In this document: positions 12,301 to 24,575 of the stretch, piece after piece
Position numbering within the stretch: position 1 is the first letter of the stretch
How the letters are laid out: each line of letters starts with the position of its first letter
The notes under the pieces: model-generated
The model's database searches: none
What the model was told of the DNA's origin: nothing
The model's input: only the letters and a program-made list of their open reading frames with translations
Translations under genes and position numbers: made by a program
Assembly: GCA_026874595.1 (NCBI GenBank)
Contig: CM049321.1
Span: 18,194,979 to 18,258,978, forward strand
DNA: 64,000 bases
Direction: 5' to 3'
Origin: Sipunculus nudus
Taxonomy: Eukaryota; Annelida; Sipuncula; Golfingiida; Sipunculidae

Positions 12301-14264
12301 ATTTATGCTGGAAGATGGAAATGTTTTCATATAATTATTATTCCTATGAAGCTCGTATTTTATTTATTTTCTGCGGAGACATGTAACAATAAATGGGTGC
12401 CTTCTAATGTATAGCACAACGTTGGCAGTTTACTGTCACGTTATAAATATGAAGGGCATATTCTTTTGATTTGAGTCGGGAATTTATATCAAGACCGAGA
12501 AATATTTTTATGACGAAAATTGCCATTTCCCCACTAAGAAATTAAACATGAATTTCCAATAACATGGTTATCTGTAGCTAGTTGTAATTTAAAGGGTCAT
12601 TTTTTCACTTAATTTGACCGTTCCACTATCATTATCAACTCCCATTTTCATACTGTGGATGACAACATGATTAAATTGAAGAACGGTTATGTGAGGTCTC
12701 TTGATAGTGGCGGCAATCAGGTTACTGATATATGTTTAAGTAAATGATTAAGATTTACTTCAAACGGATATGCTGTAATCTTATGTGACTCTGATTGAAA
12801 GCATAGCATGATGTGGCTAAGTAATAATAATGTATTGAGCTAGACGTAAGCAAAATATTAAGTCTAAAAAAAAGGAGGCAAAGCTGTAGATGCGATTCCA
12901 ACACAGCCATGATTTATTCAGATATGACACCTATTAATACGGATTTACGGACCCAGAAGGTGCAGACTGCTGCAAAATTTGACGTTTTAGAAGAAATTTC
13001 ATAGACTCGTTCATTTTCATTATGTTTTTAGTATAATCTAATTCCGAACAAACAAGACAAAGTTTTCCGCTTATAACATTGCTTTATAATATTGTCACTT
13101 AGCCTGAAGAAAAAAAAATAATTATTGTTCATCTTCTACATTAAGATGGTGTGGTTTGTCCTGCGCAGGTAGGAGTAGACCTAGTGATGTTAAGTATAGA
13201 ATAAACAGTTTTTTTCCTTGGGCACTTCTTTGAGTGACCATTTACAGGAAAGCTCTTTGCCCTAGGACTGCATTCCACCGGATATACAAATGTGCTAAAA
13301 GAGTTGCATTAGTTAAGATTGAAACCATTTCAACAATGTAACCGATACACCAAGTCTTGGAAGCACAGTCAGCAGCATTAAATGACTGACCGTATCAAAT
13401 ACTGCTGACAGGTCTAACAATGCTGTAATGAGAGACTTCTTTTCTGTTAGAGCCAAGTATATGTCAAGTTCGCCCCTTAAGGTAACATACGGTGAACGTT
13501 CGCATTAGATTGTAAGTACTTTCAACAATAGATGTTTAGCTGCTTGGCAACCCCTTAATCCGTAGCTTGGAAATAAATGAAAAATATGTCAGAAGCCGTG
13601 AATTATTAAAAGTGTTTTGTTTGATGAAGATTTTGTTTTATTGTGTCAGGAATGTCATTTTCAGAGAATACTCAAAGACGCATTTATGTTTTTATAAAAT
13701 TAAATGGCTAAGGACATTCACATAACTCATTGTATCAAACCGGTTGGATTCTTGATGAGTCTATAAATCTATTTGACACCTTGAAACAACACTGGCCAAT
13801 AAACCCCATACTGAAGAATATAGAACTCAGAATTTGTTTCTTGCCTGAGATCAGAAGTCCAGACTGAGTTGCAACCTGACCTGGACCTCTCTGGTAGACA
13901 GTATTGTCATGAAACCAACATTCCCGTATTTCTTCTGATGATTTATTTAAGTTACATGATAATTATATTAATTATCTTGTAGGGAGTCACACTTTAAACA
14001 TTAGATAATAAGTTTGACCATGGGCAAAAATAAAACAAACTTTTCCTCTTAATACCTTTGAGGAAAATTGCTCAGTAGTTTCCTGATTTGAGAATTTTTC
14101 TCAGGTTCCTTTCTTTTTCCCCCGTATAGAAACGGAAATAATTTGTTGTAGATTTCCTTTTCTTCTTAGATGTTTGGATACAATAATTCATTTTATTTTT
14201 AATCTTATCTTTACTCAAAAAAAGGAACATCTGTAGAATTCCATTCCAGTTTTGGATTAGAAAT
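12301..14264. other. No gene or repeat recognised
   Basis: AT-rich, no frame above background and no repeat noticed. Expected territory for receptor exon 3, but none was recognised. Confidence 0.5.
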
Positions 14265-14880
14265 TGACAGAATTCGGCAGAATATATCCTGATTTTACCA
14301 TGTCAGAAATTCCGATATGATTTTTACCCTGTCAGAATTCCGACAAGATTTTCACCCTGTCAGAATTCCGACTCCATTTTCACCCTGTCAGAATTCCGAC
14401 AGGATTTTTACCATGTCAGAATTCCGATAGGATTTTTACCCTGTCAGAATTCCAACACGATTTTTACCCTGTCAGAATTCTGACAGGGTTTTTTATCCTG
14501 TCTGAATAATTCTGACACGATTTTACCGTGTCAGAATACTTATGACATGATTTTTTTCCTGTCAGAATTCCGAAACGATTTTTTTCTGTCAGAATATTGT
14601 CACGATTTTACCCTGTCGGTATTCCAACACTATTTTACTCATACGCTCGACAAAATTCTGACAATTTTTACCCCATTATGCGACTGAAAACCAACATAAA
14701 TTTTCACCCTGTGTTTGACAGAAATCCAAGACAATGTTACGTATCGTGCGAAAAAAAAAACCTTTTCCCTTTTTTCCGTGTCATGCGACAGAATTAAAAC
14801 ATAATTTTTCTCTGTCATGAAACATAATTTCAACACGATTTTACCCTATCATGTGACCAGATTTTAACACAGATCGGCAG
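14265..14880. repeat. Minisatellite, about 28-bp units
   Basis: About 20 units of GATTTTTACCCTGTCAGAAT then TCCGACAG. The left half is well conserved; units become degenerate and shorter after 14560. The palindrome GAATTC recurs. The short frames on both strands here come from the repeat. Confidence 0.85.
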
Positions 14881-14929
14881 AATTGCTATGTAATACTAAA
14901 GTCTAGGTCACATACATTGCTCAACACTT

Positions 14930-15510
14930 ATACGAAGGGTCTACGACAGAAAATTGGGGATATTTGTAGGATTGTCATGGGTGTCGTATGAAGTTCAACT
15001 GTTTTGCGACGGAAGAAAAAAATTGTCGTTGACCCTTTGTCGTAGAATTTTGAATATGTTCAATTTTTTATTTTTTTTAGCATCGTAGGTTATTCTTTAC
15101 ATCAAGCCGATCTCATTGGCCTGTTATACGAAGGCTTACGACTCAGTTACGGCCAGCTTACGACTTTTGTACAATTTCTTTTGGTTATCTTAGGCCCTAA
15201 GAATCGTAAAACTTTCCTACGACAGCCGAATGATTGCCACACACTACCTAAGACGGTTCTAGTAATGTTCTACCGTTGTAGTTTTCTTTATGCGACCGGC
15301 GTAGGCTTGTTTAAGGACAATAATTCTGTACGGCCGCCGTAGGAAGAGCGCACGAATAGACTTGACATCCCTCACCAATTTTCCCACGACCGTAACACAA
15401 CATATATTTTATATGTGAATGCTTGCGCAAAATTATAAAAAAAACTTCTCCCAAACCTACGACGATTCCATCTGTCGTAGTCCTGCTGAAATCGTACGAC
15501 CGTCAAAATG
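14930..15510. other. Patch dense in TACGAC/GTCGTA motifs
   Basis: About a dozen CTACGAC, GTCGTAG or CGTAGG motifs occur in both orientations over 580 bp. CTACGACAG lies near the left edge and CCTACGACG...GTCGTAG plus CGTACGACC near the right. Such clustered short motifs resemble subterminal repeats of a DNA transposon, but no terminal repeat pair was fixed. Confidence 0.35.
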
Positions 15511-15588
15511 TTATGGTTGTTTGTGAATTGTGTTCAATCGACAATTCTATATAAAAAGACAACAAAACAAAATCGACGTGGTTACATA

Positions 15589-15596
<8 letters not shown>

Positions 15597-15649
<53 letters not shown>
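15597..15649. repeat. (AT)n tract
   Basis: Perfect AT run followed by ACATACATATGTGTGTG. Confidence 0.95.
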
Positions 15650-15653
<4 letters not shown>

Positions 15654-16016
15654 CATATGTGTGTGTGCATCTATATACTTTCAAATATAAACCTGTTTGT
15701 GAAAATATGTTTGGACAGTCAGGATTGAAATCTATGAAAATTTCAAATTCTGTTGCGAATCAGAGTAGCGCTAATGGTCCGTTCGTGCCTCCAGTATAAA
15801 CACAGTACCCACGCTGCGTGTGATCTTACGCAGTAAAGTTATAGAGTGTGTACAATATGCAAATTAACGATCATGTTTGCACCCATTACAACACTTCTAG
15901 ACATGCTAATAAATCCACCATAGCGACGGAGGTGTAGAGAGCCTCAGTTTCACAAATATTGATACACAGTAGGGTCATCGCATTAAAGAAATCTATTTAT
16001 AACATGCAAATTCATG

Positions 16017-16441
16017 GAATTTTTGTCCTCCGCTTTTGCCTAGCATTGATGTCCTCCGCTTCCGCCTTTTGTTATCTAGCTTCCTGTGATCTTCATGCTC
16101 GCCTTCTGAATATGTTTAAGTTTTTTATATTTTCCCTGAAGATGTCTCTACATGTCATAGTGTCTGTGTTTTAATTTTCATTGTCCCCTAAAGATGTCTC
16201 CACATGTCATAATTTGTGTTATGGAATTGGGAACAAAAGGGAAATCTGTTGTTAGTTTTGGAGCTGGTGATGAAAAAATTTAACACAGACACTTCAAAAC
16301 CAATCCCAACCAAGGTAAACATGAGAGCAATCACTGACCCAAATTTGAATGAATTCGGATAATATTTAGGAAAGTTATCCAATGGAAACAGACAGAAAAA
16401 CTCGAATCAATGTCCCCTGTCCGCGGAAGCAGGGGACAAAA
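16017..16441. mobile_element. Insertion bounded by inverted TTTTTGTCC...GGACAAAAA ends, next to receptor exon 2
   Basis: The left end, TTTTTGTCCTCCGCTTTTGC, is imperfectly inverted at the right end (GCGGAAGCAGGGGACAAAAA). The interior contains a ~54-bp direct duplication (GATGTCTCTACATGTCATA, GATGTCTCCACATGTCATAA). The right end stops about 10 bp from the exon's donor site. It looks like a small non-autonomous DNA element; no transposase or clear target duplication was seen. Confidence 0.45.
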
Positions 16442-16456
16442 ATAAAAGCGACTTAC

Positions 16457-16592
16457 CTGCAATGGCCAGCATGATGATGAAGAAGTTCATGCGTGATTTC
16501 CGAGTTTTTGAAAGCAATATGGCGGCGATGATTGAGGAGTTGAACACCAGTATAACAACGAAGAGGAGACAGAGGAACGTCACCTGCTCAGT
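16457..16592 (-). CDS. Second coding exon (TM1, ICL1, start of TM2) of the CCAP receptor / NPS receptor-like GPCR, partial
   Basis: A 136-bp minus-strand exon bounded by a pyrimidine-rich acceptor (TTTCTTGTCTTACAG) and a consensus GTAAGT donor at 16451-16456. It encodes 45 residues plus one base. TEQ is followed by a hydrophobic helix (residues 4-28) containing the conserved helix-1 Asn in VFNSS, although the usual Gly before it is Phe. Next come the basic loop KTRKSRMNFF and IIMLAIA, ending on the first base of what should be the conserved helix-2 Asp. The loop matches the KSRM-FF signature of the CCAP/neuropeptide S receptor group, which separates it from most other rhodopsin-class receptors. 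No helix 3-7 exon was found below 16457. The exon has no internal ATG start and so is invisible to simple ORF calling. It could be another close neuropeptide-receptor paralogue, but the class A receptor call itself is strong. Confidence 0.78.
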
Positions 16593-17280
16593 CTGTAAGA
16601 CAAGAAAGGGAACGTTTATGTAGGAAACAGTTAATATGATAAAAGTCCTGTTTATCTAAAAATGAAAATTTGGCAAAATATGATGAATTGTAGAAATCAG
16701 AATTTTATGAAATGAGAAGATAATGCATGGTTTAATGATGTACGTAAAATCAATTACGGGTGCCAACTAAGTGAGGTTAAACCGTACGTAATTCTACAAC
16801 ATTAAGAGGATTAATTTGTATGAACAAAAACATACATATAAAATAATATACATCAAGGTCTTTCTTGGGACTTTTTATATTTTTACTGTATCTGAGTAAG
16901 GTATATTACTAGTCGCTTACATAAGCAATGTCAAAGCAATTAGCTGCCCTCGTAATTTACCACTATTATGATAGATTGACAAACAGGGACTATCATTCTC
17001 CATACTATAAAGCAAATACGTCTTATATCACAGTCTTTGACATGATGAACTTGAGAGAAAAAAAAGAGGGGGCAGCGCCAGAGGGTAGAATTCAGCCTGG
17101 TGTTAAAAGGGACCTTTTTCACATAACAGGCATGTTGAATATGAAAGTTAAATAATGTTTCCTGATGAAGATATTATGGTATCTTACAATATTCCGTTTT
17201 ACAATTGTGTGCTTATTCATGTACATTAGTGCGAAAATTGCTTTCACCGGCTGCGATAAATGGCAGAAAATATACATAGA

Positions 17281-17492
17281 GCCTGTACCCCGTCTGTACA
17301 CCACCTGTTGGCCGTACCCGCTGTACACCACATGTTAACCGTACCCCGCTGTACGCCACCTGGTGGCCGTACAACGCTGTATACCATTTGTTGGTCGTAC
17401 ACCGCTGTACACCACTGTGGCTGTATCCCGCTGTAGACCACCTGTTGGCCGTTACCCGTTGTACAACACCTGTTGGCCGTACACACTGTATC
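17281..17492. repeat. Minisatellite, about 27-bp units
   Basis: About 7.5 units of CGCTGTACACCACCTGTTGG then CCGTACC. Because the unit is close to a multiple of three, frames of 74-110 codons stay open on both strands; none resembles a known protein. Confidence 0.85.
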
Positions 17493-18084
17493 TTCTGTTT
17501 TATTTCATTCATGTAAGATCTCGTTGTTTGGAAGCAGTCGCGCATGTTGACATGTCATGGTTAATAGGCAAATGTGGACTGTGTTGACACACATAAACCA
17601 TAGGAACGTATAATACAATTAAACTGGAAATAATAAGTTAGTATGTCAGCATGGTTATGCTGGGAACCGTTTTTAATCATCTATAATGAAGTAATGACGT
17701 AAACTAATGCACAAATTATTGCAGATGTGTCTATACCGTTAAGACATTGGCTATCGGATTCGGATCCTGCAGGAAACTCGAAGACATTTTATAAAATATC
17801 GATCGAAACTCTAAAAATTCGCCTTTATGATTATTGGATTATTCCCAACCTAGTTTATATAATACTGTAATTGAATGTGCCTATGTTCGGTCTTAAGAAA
17901 AACAAATATGTAGTTATATAACACGAGGTAGGATAATTAAGTGTGTGTAATTTGTTATCAATGTTCATTCATATAATAACGAGAAACTTACTTAAATACA
18001 TTCTCTGATAAGTACAGTTTGATATTCATTCTTGAGGTTAAAGTATTTATTATCATATTATTTTCCATTTTCTACACTTCAGGT

Positions 18085-18318
18085 TGGAATCACAATATTG
18101 GCAGGGTAAGATTATTATAATCGGGGCAGTTCTAATACAATATTTAATACAATTAATACAATATTGGCCTTTTTCATACAATATTGGACGTTATAACAAT
18201 ATGGTCCAGTTTTATGATAATATTGACACTTTGCTATTATTACAATGTTAGCCATATTTAATTACAATATTGGCCATTATTGGCTATTATTACAATATTT
18301 GCCAGTTACTATAATATT
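18085..18318. repeat. Degenerate repeat built on TACAATATTGGCC
   Basis: Eight or nine copies of the self-complementary octamer CAATATTG or a one-base variant lie in a TTA-rich background with irregular spacing (about 15-40 bp). Confidence 0.6.
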
Positions 18319-18975
18319 TATCGTAACAACGTCCCATTGGCCAACCGCTTCTGACGCAACTAATCATTCAAACAATAAAACCCATGTAAAAAAACGTTGA
18401 TCTTTCCTATTGTTCTCTAACGTTTGTTAGAATGATCGACTAGTTAAAATTCTGACTTGAAGAAAACGGTATGGCAGGGCAAAGTTATGTGTCAATTCTG
18501 TTAACGCAGATACAGGAACCACAACTGGAAGACGTCTTCGGATCCATCCATCAATCAAGCAAAATTTTTTTGAAATTATTTGAAATATTAGATTCCAAAA
18601 GCAAATTTAAAAGTTGTTAGCAGCCCAGAAACTTTGAATTCGATGTGAACCTGCAGTTGTCAAATAGATTCTGCATGTGTATTAATTTCAGACCTTGTGA
18701 CAGTTAAACTTTAACGTTAATCTCCTTTTCTGGATGTAACGATGGGTCGATTGATCGTTACTCTTTTGAGCCCCTTGTCAACATTGTAAAATGGTCTCCT
18801 TATCGATTAATGTTGTTAAGCATTACTAAAGCCCTCTGTAAACTATCAATTTGATAGAGCATGCTGCACACCATTCATACTAGTTCAGTCTATGATTGCT
18901 TTGTATTCTTACGGGACATTTGAACAATCACGAAAATAATATATTTTTCGATACCTTCAAAATTTAAGAGAGTCC

Positions 18976-20045
18976 TTATACAGGGCTACGACTTGTTCTC
19001 AAAATTAGTCTTTAGAAAAAATCTCTGAAACTCTATTGAAATGTCCCTGTCTCATGAATTAAGTAATCATGCAGTGTTAGTTTTGGCCGCAGTACGTCCG
19101 AAAAAGGAGGAGGAAAATACACAAATCGACATTCTTATGTAATTATTTTTGTTCCATTTGGAGAAAACTCCGTCACATGCACTTGAAATGATTCATCAAG
19201 TGTATAGAGATAACGTCACGTCGCACACATGTTTCGGAATGGCATTAGAAGTTCAAAGCCTAGCGTTAGGGGGTGGAAGATGACTCCAAGGGCGGGAGGC
19301 CATTAACAAACAGGACTGAGGTCACCATCAACGGTTGACAGGTTGACTGTTCGAATGACCGACAGTCAGACTTGATTCGTCATGACTAGTCTTCACTGGT
19401 GAAGAGACATGGATTTTTATTACCATCATTTAAACCAAGCGCCAGAGCTGTCAGTGGAAGTCTTCGGCGTCGCCAGAGGCCGAATAAAGCAAGACAGTCA
19501 AAGTCAAAACTCAAACTTATGTTGATCACGTTGCTCGATGTAAGCGGCATCGTCCACAGAGAATTCTTGACACAGCGCCAGTCGATTAATCCGCAAGTCA
19601 CCAAAGAGGTCTTGTGGCCTTTGCTAAGCTTAAGAGACGGGAGGGGAGTTGAGGCAGGACAAATCATGGCTGCTTCACCCCGACAAAGGACCTGCTTGCA
19701 ACGCCCTGAGCATCCGACAGTTCGTGGCCGAGAAGAACCTTGCGTTATTGGAAAACCCTCCCTATTCACCTCTCTCACTCCGTGTGACATTTATCTTTCC
19801 CCAAGCTCAAGGGGATCATCAGAGAGACCTGTTTTGAAGACTCGTATGCCACCAAAACCCCATAACGACGGAGCTGAGTGGCAGCTCTGAAGAATCCTTC
19901 CAGCATAGAAGCATGGCAAAGAATGATGGAAAAGTGCATGAGACTCAAGGGGGTAACATTGAAGTGAAACCCTGCAGTTTGTGGTTTGGAATTAAAATAT
20001 ATTGTTTGTGGCGTCAGTCCTGTTACTTTTCAGACGTCCCTCGTA
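18976..20045 (+). mobile_element. Degraded mariner-type DNA transposon
   Basis: The segment carries a mariner transposase remnant and ends in CTTTTCAGACGTCCCTCGTA, which resembles a mariner terminal repeat next to a TA. The left border near 18976 (TACAGGGCTACGACTT) is only weakly complementary to that end and is uncertain. Adding back the roughly 250 bp missing from the transposase middle gives about 1.3 kb, the usual mariner length. It lies within the proposed receptor intron, opposite to the receptor's strand. Confidence 0.7.
19161..19990 (+). pseudogene. Mariner transposase remnant (DD34D family), multiply broken
   Basis: Fragments in several plus-strand frames follow mariner order. They are a helix-turn-helix start (ALEMIHQVYRDNVTSHT, from 19161), the linker EDDSKGGRPLTNRTE near 19276-19325, GEETW with TKRQSCQWKS near 19397, KARQSKSKLKLMLITLLDVS and GIVHREF (19480-19570), WLLHPDKGPACNALSIRQF with NPPYSP (19665-19770), and PCDIYLSP near 19780. 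About 85 residues between the linker and GEETW are missing. Stops and at least two frameshifts break the frame. The Asp of HPDKGPA and the Asp of PCD, two catalytic positions, survive; the GDETW Asp is Glu. The 163-codon frame at 19399-19890 is only a piece of this pseudogene. Confidence 0.82.
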
Positions 20046-20118
20046 AATCCTGTGATATGAAATATGTATAGATGTAACTGTAATACAAGCATTCTTAAGC
20101 AGTTAGTGAAAATGCTTA

Positions 20119-20445
20119 ATGTTTGTTACACTTAATGTGAGGAATAAGGAATGCTGTGTAATTAAAAAAATGTATGTATGGAGATCAAATGGTAAGGAGA
20201 TCACAAAGTTCGATACATGTTTTGCAGGCAAGAAACCCAAATGGGTAATAAGAAGTGAATATTTAGGTCAAATTATCAGAAAAGACTTTCATAACATCAC
20301 TGAACTGCAGGAAAGAAGGTTTTTTTTTCTTTTCAAGGAAAATATAAATGATCAACAAACTCCAGTGGCTTCCCTCAACAATGGGGAAATAAGCTTTTCA
20401 GGTCATATTGTACAATACTTTAATAGTACCAAAAACCAAACTTAG
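20119..20445 (+). other. Unrecognised 108-codon frame just after the mariner remnant
   Basis: The frame contains SEYLGQIIRKDFHNITELQ then ERR, vaguely like the YLG-II--D----EI--RI segment after the palm of some LINE reverse transcriptases. The surrounding residues do not support this further. It could be a LINE scrap or a chance frame; no start, splice or polyadenylation context supports a host gene. Confidence 0.2.
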
Positions 20446-23400
20446 AACATGAGGCAAAAAAGCATGAAGTATATTATTGATAGAATAAGTTATTGCCTAT
20501 AACAGAGGATTACTACCAGTCTGGAAAACTGTCCCACAATTCACATATAAATATTGGGTTGTCAGAAATCTTCCATTTGGTAGGCAATGAGAGAAGGGAT
20601 TTCTAAAGATGATATTTTGTAAGTGCTGTTCAAGTAACTTACTGTTTATTTATATGATTCTTTGTCCTTTGCAAGAACCGGTGTTGTTAACGGGACTTGG
20701 TGTCGAATGTTTAAAATTAGGAGCTCGATGCAAAATTTGATACCACGGTCTCATTGGTCCGATCACAGTACTTTGCTCTGTGCTCTCCTTGGTGGTCGAA
20801 TCCAAAAAATCTTGCTATACAAAGCAGCGGAAATAGGAGAGAAGATCTGATAACCGCTGCATTAAGAGCGTACTGCTGAAAAAAAGACCATTTTTTCCAC
20901 TCGGCAGTCTAGCCGCCAATGTAGCCCTTCGAAACTGTTTACAGACCTAGATTATTCATTGAATATCTCTGAAAGGGGAGCGCATGACCTTTAAATGATA
21001 TATATTAATTTCTACCAAAGAGAACTCAGTTCAGCTTATTACGAATGTATTTGTTTGATATCAGACTATTTTTCTAGTTTTCTTAATATAAAAAGTGTAG
21101 AAATTGAGATGGGAATTCTCAAATCGCACATGAAATGTAATTTCTAGCTCCGCGGCCTACCAAAATATATTTCATTCTTCTTTTATTGTAGATCCACATT
21201 AGGCGCCCCTGTATCCTGTGTTGTCTGCAAGACAAGAGACATGAACATCTCTGAAGCAAATGTCGTGATTAGTCTCAATGATCTCGGAACCCAGACAGCC
21301 CCAGTAACCATGGCACATAGCCCGACTGCTCTCACAGCAGCTTTTAAGTGTCATGCAAGGAACTCTGAACCGCAGGTTCATGAAGCTCCACTTAAACGAC
21401 CTCGAGCAGACAGAGCAGAAAATGAACAGAAACGAGTCACGAATGTCAGTTTACTTGTTTCCGTCCTTCCCCACTCATCAAGCCTCTCCCCATAGGAAGG
21501 CGACACTTATTGTTGTAGCTGAGTTTATTTCTATATCCTTATGGTCGTTCAGTAATTGCATACACCTAGTTTATTTACCTGGTATCTTTTTTTCATTCTG
21601 CCTGTATATACCTGCCTCTGTATACACTACCTAAAAACTCTTTCTTTGCCTTTATTACGCTTGGTCAAACTATTGAGCTCTCTCTCCGTCTGGCTAGCTG
21701 TCTGTCCACCTGTATGTCTCTCTGGTTATCTTTTAAAATTTTAGTCTGTTTATATTTGTATGTAATTTTCTCTGTTTGATTATCTATCAATTTAGTTACA
21801 GTTAAATAAATACAAGAGCCCACAAAAACGGTCTTGGACAAATTATGGTATTCTCTGTACATATTTCTTGCTGAAGTACCATTTTGAAATATTATGTACA
21901 ATTTGTAGAGCCAATTGATCTATCCACCACAGCCAAAATGCTTATAATAATAACTTAGCCCCTAAACGCGCTCCTACACAGAAGGTATTCCATGCCCATG
22001 ATAGCGATTGCTGCTTACAACATAATAATGGCGTCACAAAGTTCGATGACGCATGACGTATTGTCTGACGTCTGAAACTGGTAACGCCTGACCATTGTTT
22101 ACTATATCGCACTCATTATGAACTGACTAGCAATATTTTGGTTATTTGTCTCGTACGAATAATGTGCCAGGTAAGACATTATTATTCACTCGGTAGTCGG
22201 GGTAATGGCTCCTGCAACATATAGACTAGAACTTTTTTACTGTCTCCTTTGTATAAAAAAAAACTATCCCGGAAAACATGCCGACATAGGTACTGCAATT
22301 ATTTACAGACTACACGTGTTCTGTTTGACAGAGGTCTGTCAAATTATGCAAAATTTAGTTTTTGTCAGATGATTGACGCTTTACAATGATTAAGGTCACC
22401 TGATTGACTGCCCGTTAGTCCAATGGTTATATGATTTTCCCTGAATGAATATGCGATTAAGGTCACGTTGAGTTCACGGATAGGTCAGTTGTGGTGGTGT
22501 CCAAGGAGACGCATGTCAGACATAAAATACCCAAATATGGAGTTATTTAAATCTGAGTCATTTAAATATTGTTCTTTTTAATTCCTGTTCTGCGGGTGTA
22601 GTAAGTGTTAACCTGCCCCATTCATACATTATGCTGCTCCATAAAGTCCACACTAGTGCATCTTGAAACAGAGGAGATGCAGCAGAGTGGCTGCATCTGC
22701 CTTGATGGATACTTTTCTTATCACCATACAATAAGGATAAATACAGCAGCTGAAATACAGCAGCTGGTTTTCAAAATATATCATGTGCTGAATTTTGCTA
22801 CGGGATGTCTCTTTAAATCTGGTCAAGTTGGGGGAGGGGGGCACCCAAGGGACTACCGACCTGATAGAAGCCCCTCCCATCAATAAATCACCCGCTCAAG
22901 GTGTATCTCAACCTCCTCATTTCGGAAACAGGGGAAATGCCTCTGCCAGAATATAATATAACTGTCGTCCCTCCCACATCATATTATGGGATATAGATTA
23001 TCCGTATTTGATCATGTTTTTTCTCAATTTTAACACCGTATTGTTTGTGAGTCTAAACATTCTACAACAGAGACTAAACTTTATGACGATTCAATGAGAC
23101 AGCTGACCCATGCCGCATCCTTAAATTTCTCAATATGAAATGCCTGATAAAACACAAATAGGATCCAGAAACCGCAACATTTTAAGAGTTACAGACCCAT
23201 TTGTGTGCCCCCCCCTCACACCACACACACACCACCACCACCATCACAACAGGTTGTCAGTTAATAGCTCTTATAATGGGCATTCAGAAGAAAACCGGAA
23301 AGCAAACAAACACTAAATCAATAAACGTTATTGTGTGTTCGGTATTGTTAGAACCCCCTCAGTAACAAGGGCTCGTGTGTCCTCACTAAGGAAGAGTTAC

Positions 23401-23631
23401 TTGATCCCATTTCATTAAGAAGTGGCCTTGGGAATTCAGGGGAATACATGCATAGGAACTTAATCGGAAATGGAACCGCTTTGCTGTATGGTGTTCTGAC
23501 ATGAATCGGTCCATTATTACAAGCGGGACAGTGTCCAGACTATACATAGTGTAGCCGAGTGCTACCGGCTCTAAAGCCCCATTCACATGCACACTCGTGT
23601 ACAGTACCAACGCAAGTAGATTTACTTATGT

Positions 23632-23814
23632 AAGTATACTGTGTCATGTGAACAGATTTGCATATATGAGTATAAATGTTCCTGGATGAAAATGACACGA
23701 ACAAATATATTTCCACGACCTCAGGGAATGATGCAAAAGTATATTTGGATGGAGCATTACTTGATAAGTATATATTGTGTCATGTGAACAGATTTTCTGT
23801 TTGCGTATATGAGC
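23632..23814. repeat. Direct repeat, two copies 134 bp apart
   Basis: AAGTATACTGTGTCATGTGA then ACAGATTTGC-ATATATGAG (23632-23670) recurs with variation at 23766-23814. Confidence 0.6.
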
Positions 23815-24081
23815 AAACTGTCCCCTTTTAAGTAACAGAACCGCCTCTGATGACATATTCATTAATTTAAACCAGCAATTCAGTCGTCCTTCTAGGCCCA
23901 GACCGGACTTAATATATCGTGGTCAAAGTAAAATCAAATGATTATATAATTAAGAATACAGTCTACATGTTATTATATGACAACTTTTGATTTTCTGATA
24001 ACGTTTGGTTTGATATAGATTTTAAAAATATTTCAACATGATTCAGGTATTAGACTAAAACTCATTTATTCCAACATAAAT

Positions 24082-24575
24082 GTGCAGATTAAGAATACTT
24101 ATACGTATCATGTAAAAAAATGTGTAACCCTAAGGCATATTCACATTTTTTTTATTTGTGGTACTTACTTTCAAAATTACGATTTTAACGGGCATTTGAG
24201 TTTGAAAAGCGCAGAATTATATTTCAAATTGTCATTTACAATTAAAGATAGGCCCTTCCTAATGATTTTTAATACATATTTTTTTACAGTTGAAAAGGTC
24301 GAAATTGAAGGTTTTGAACTTAAATGCCTGAGAAATAACGATTTAAAGTTATATAAGCAGAACCTTGTTTTGTCTTTAAAAAATCCACCAGTTACAAGAA
24401 ATCCTATACAGCCTTCATACGCCACATTGTATGAACTGTTCTTAGGTATCAGATTATGTACATAGCAGGTAATATTAAGAAACAAACGGCACAATGTAAT
24501 AAAACAGACTCGGGGGACAGCTCTGAGATGGTAACGTAGGATGAACAAACTTTCGTAATTTTGTCTATGAGGCAC
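24082..24575. other. Overlapping open frames on both strands, unrecognised
   Basis: Frames of 127 codons (plus, 24082-24465) and 132 codons (minus, 24177-24575) overlap. Neither has a recognisable domain, and the composition follows the AT-rich background. A decayed repeat is possible. Not called as genes. Confidence 0.15.

Noticed and set aside
19399-19890. 163-codon plus-strand frame as a host gene
   Set aside because: Its pieces match mariner transposase motifs, with the missing parts found in the other frames, so it is a transposon pseudogene.
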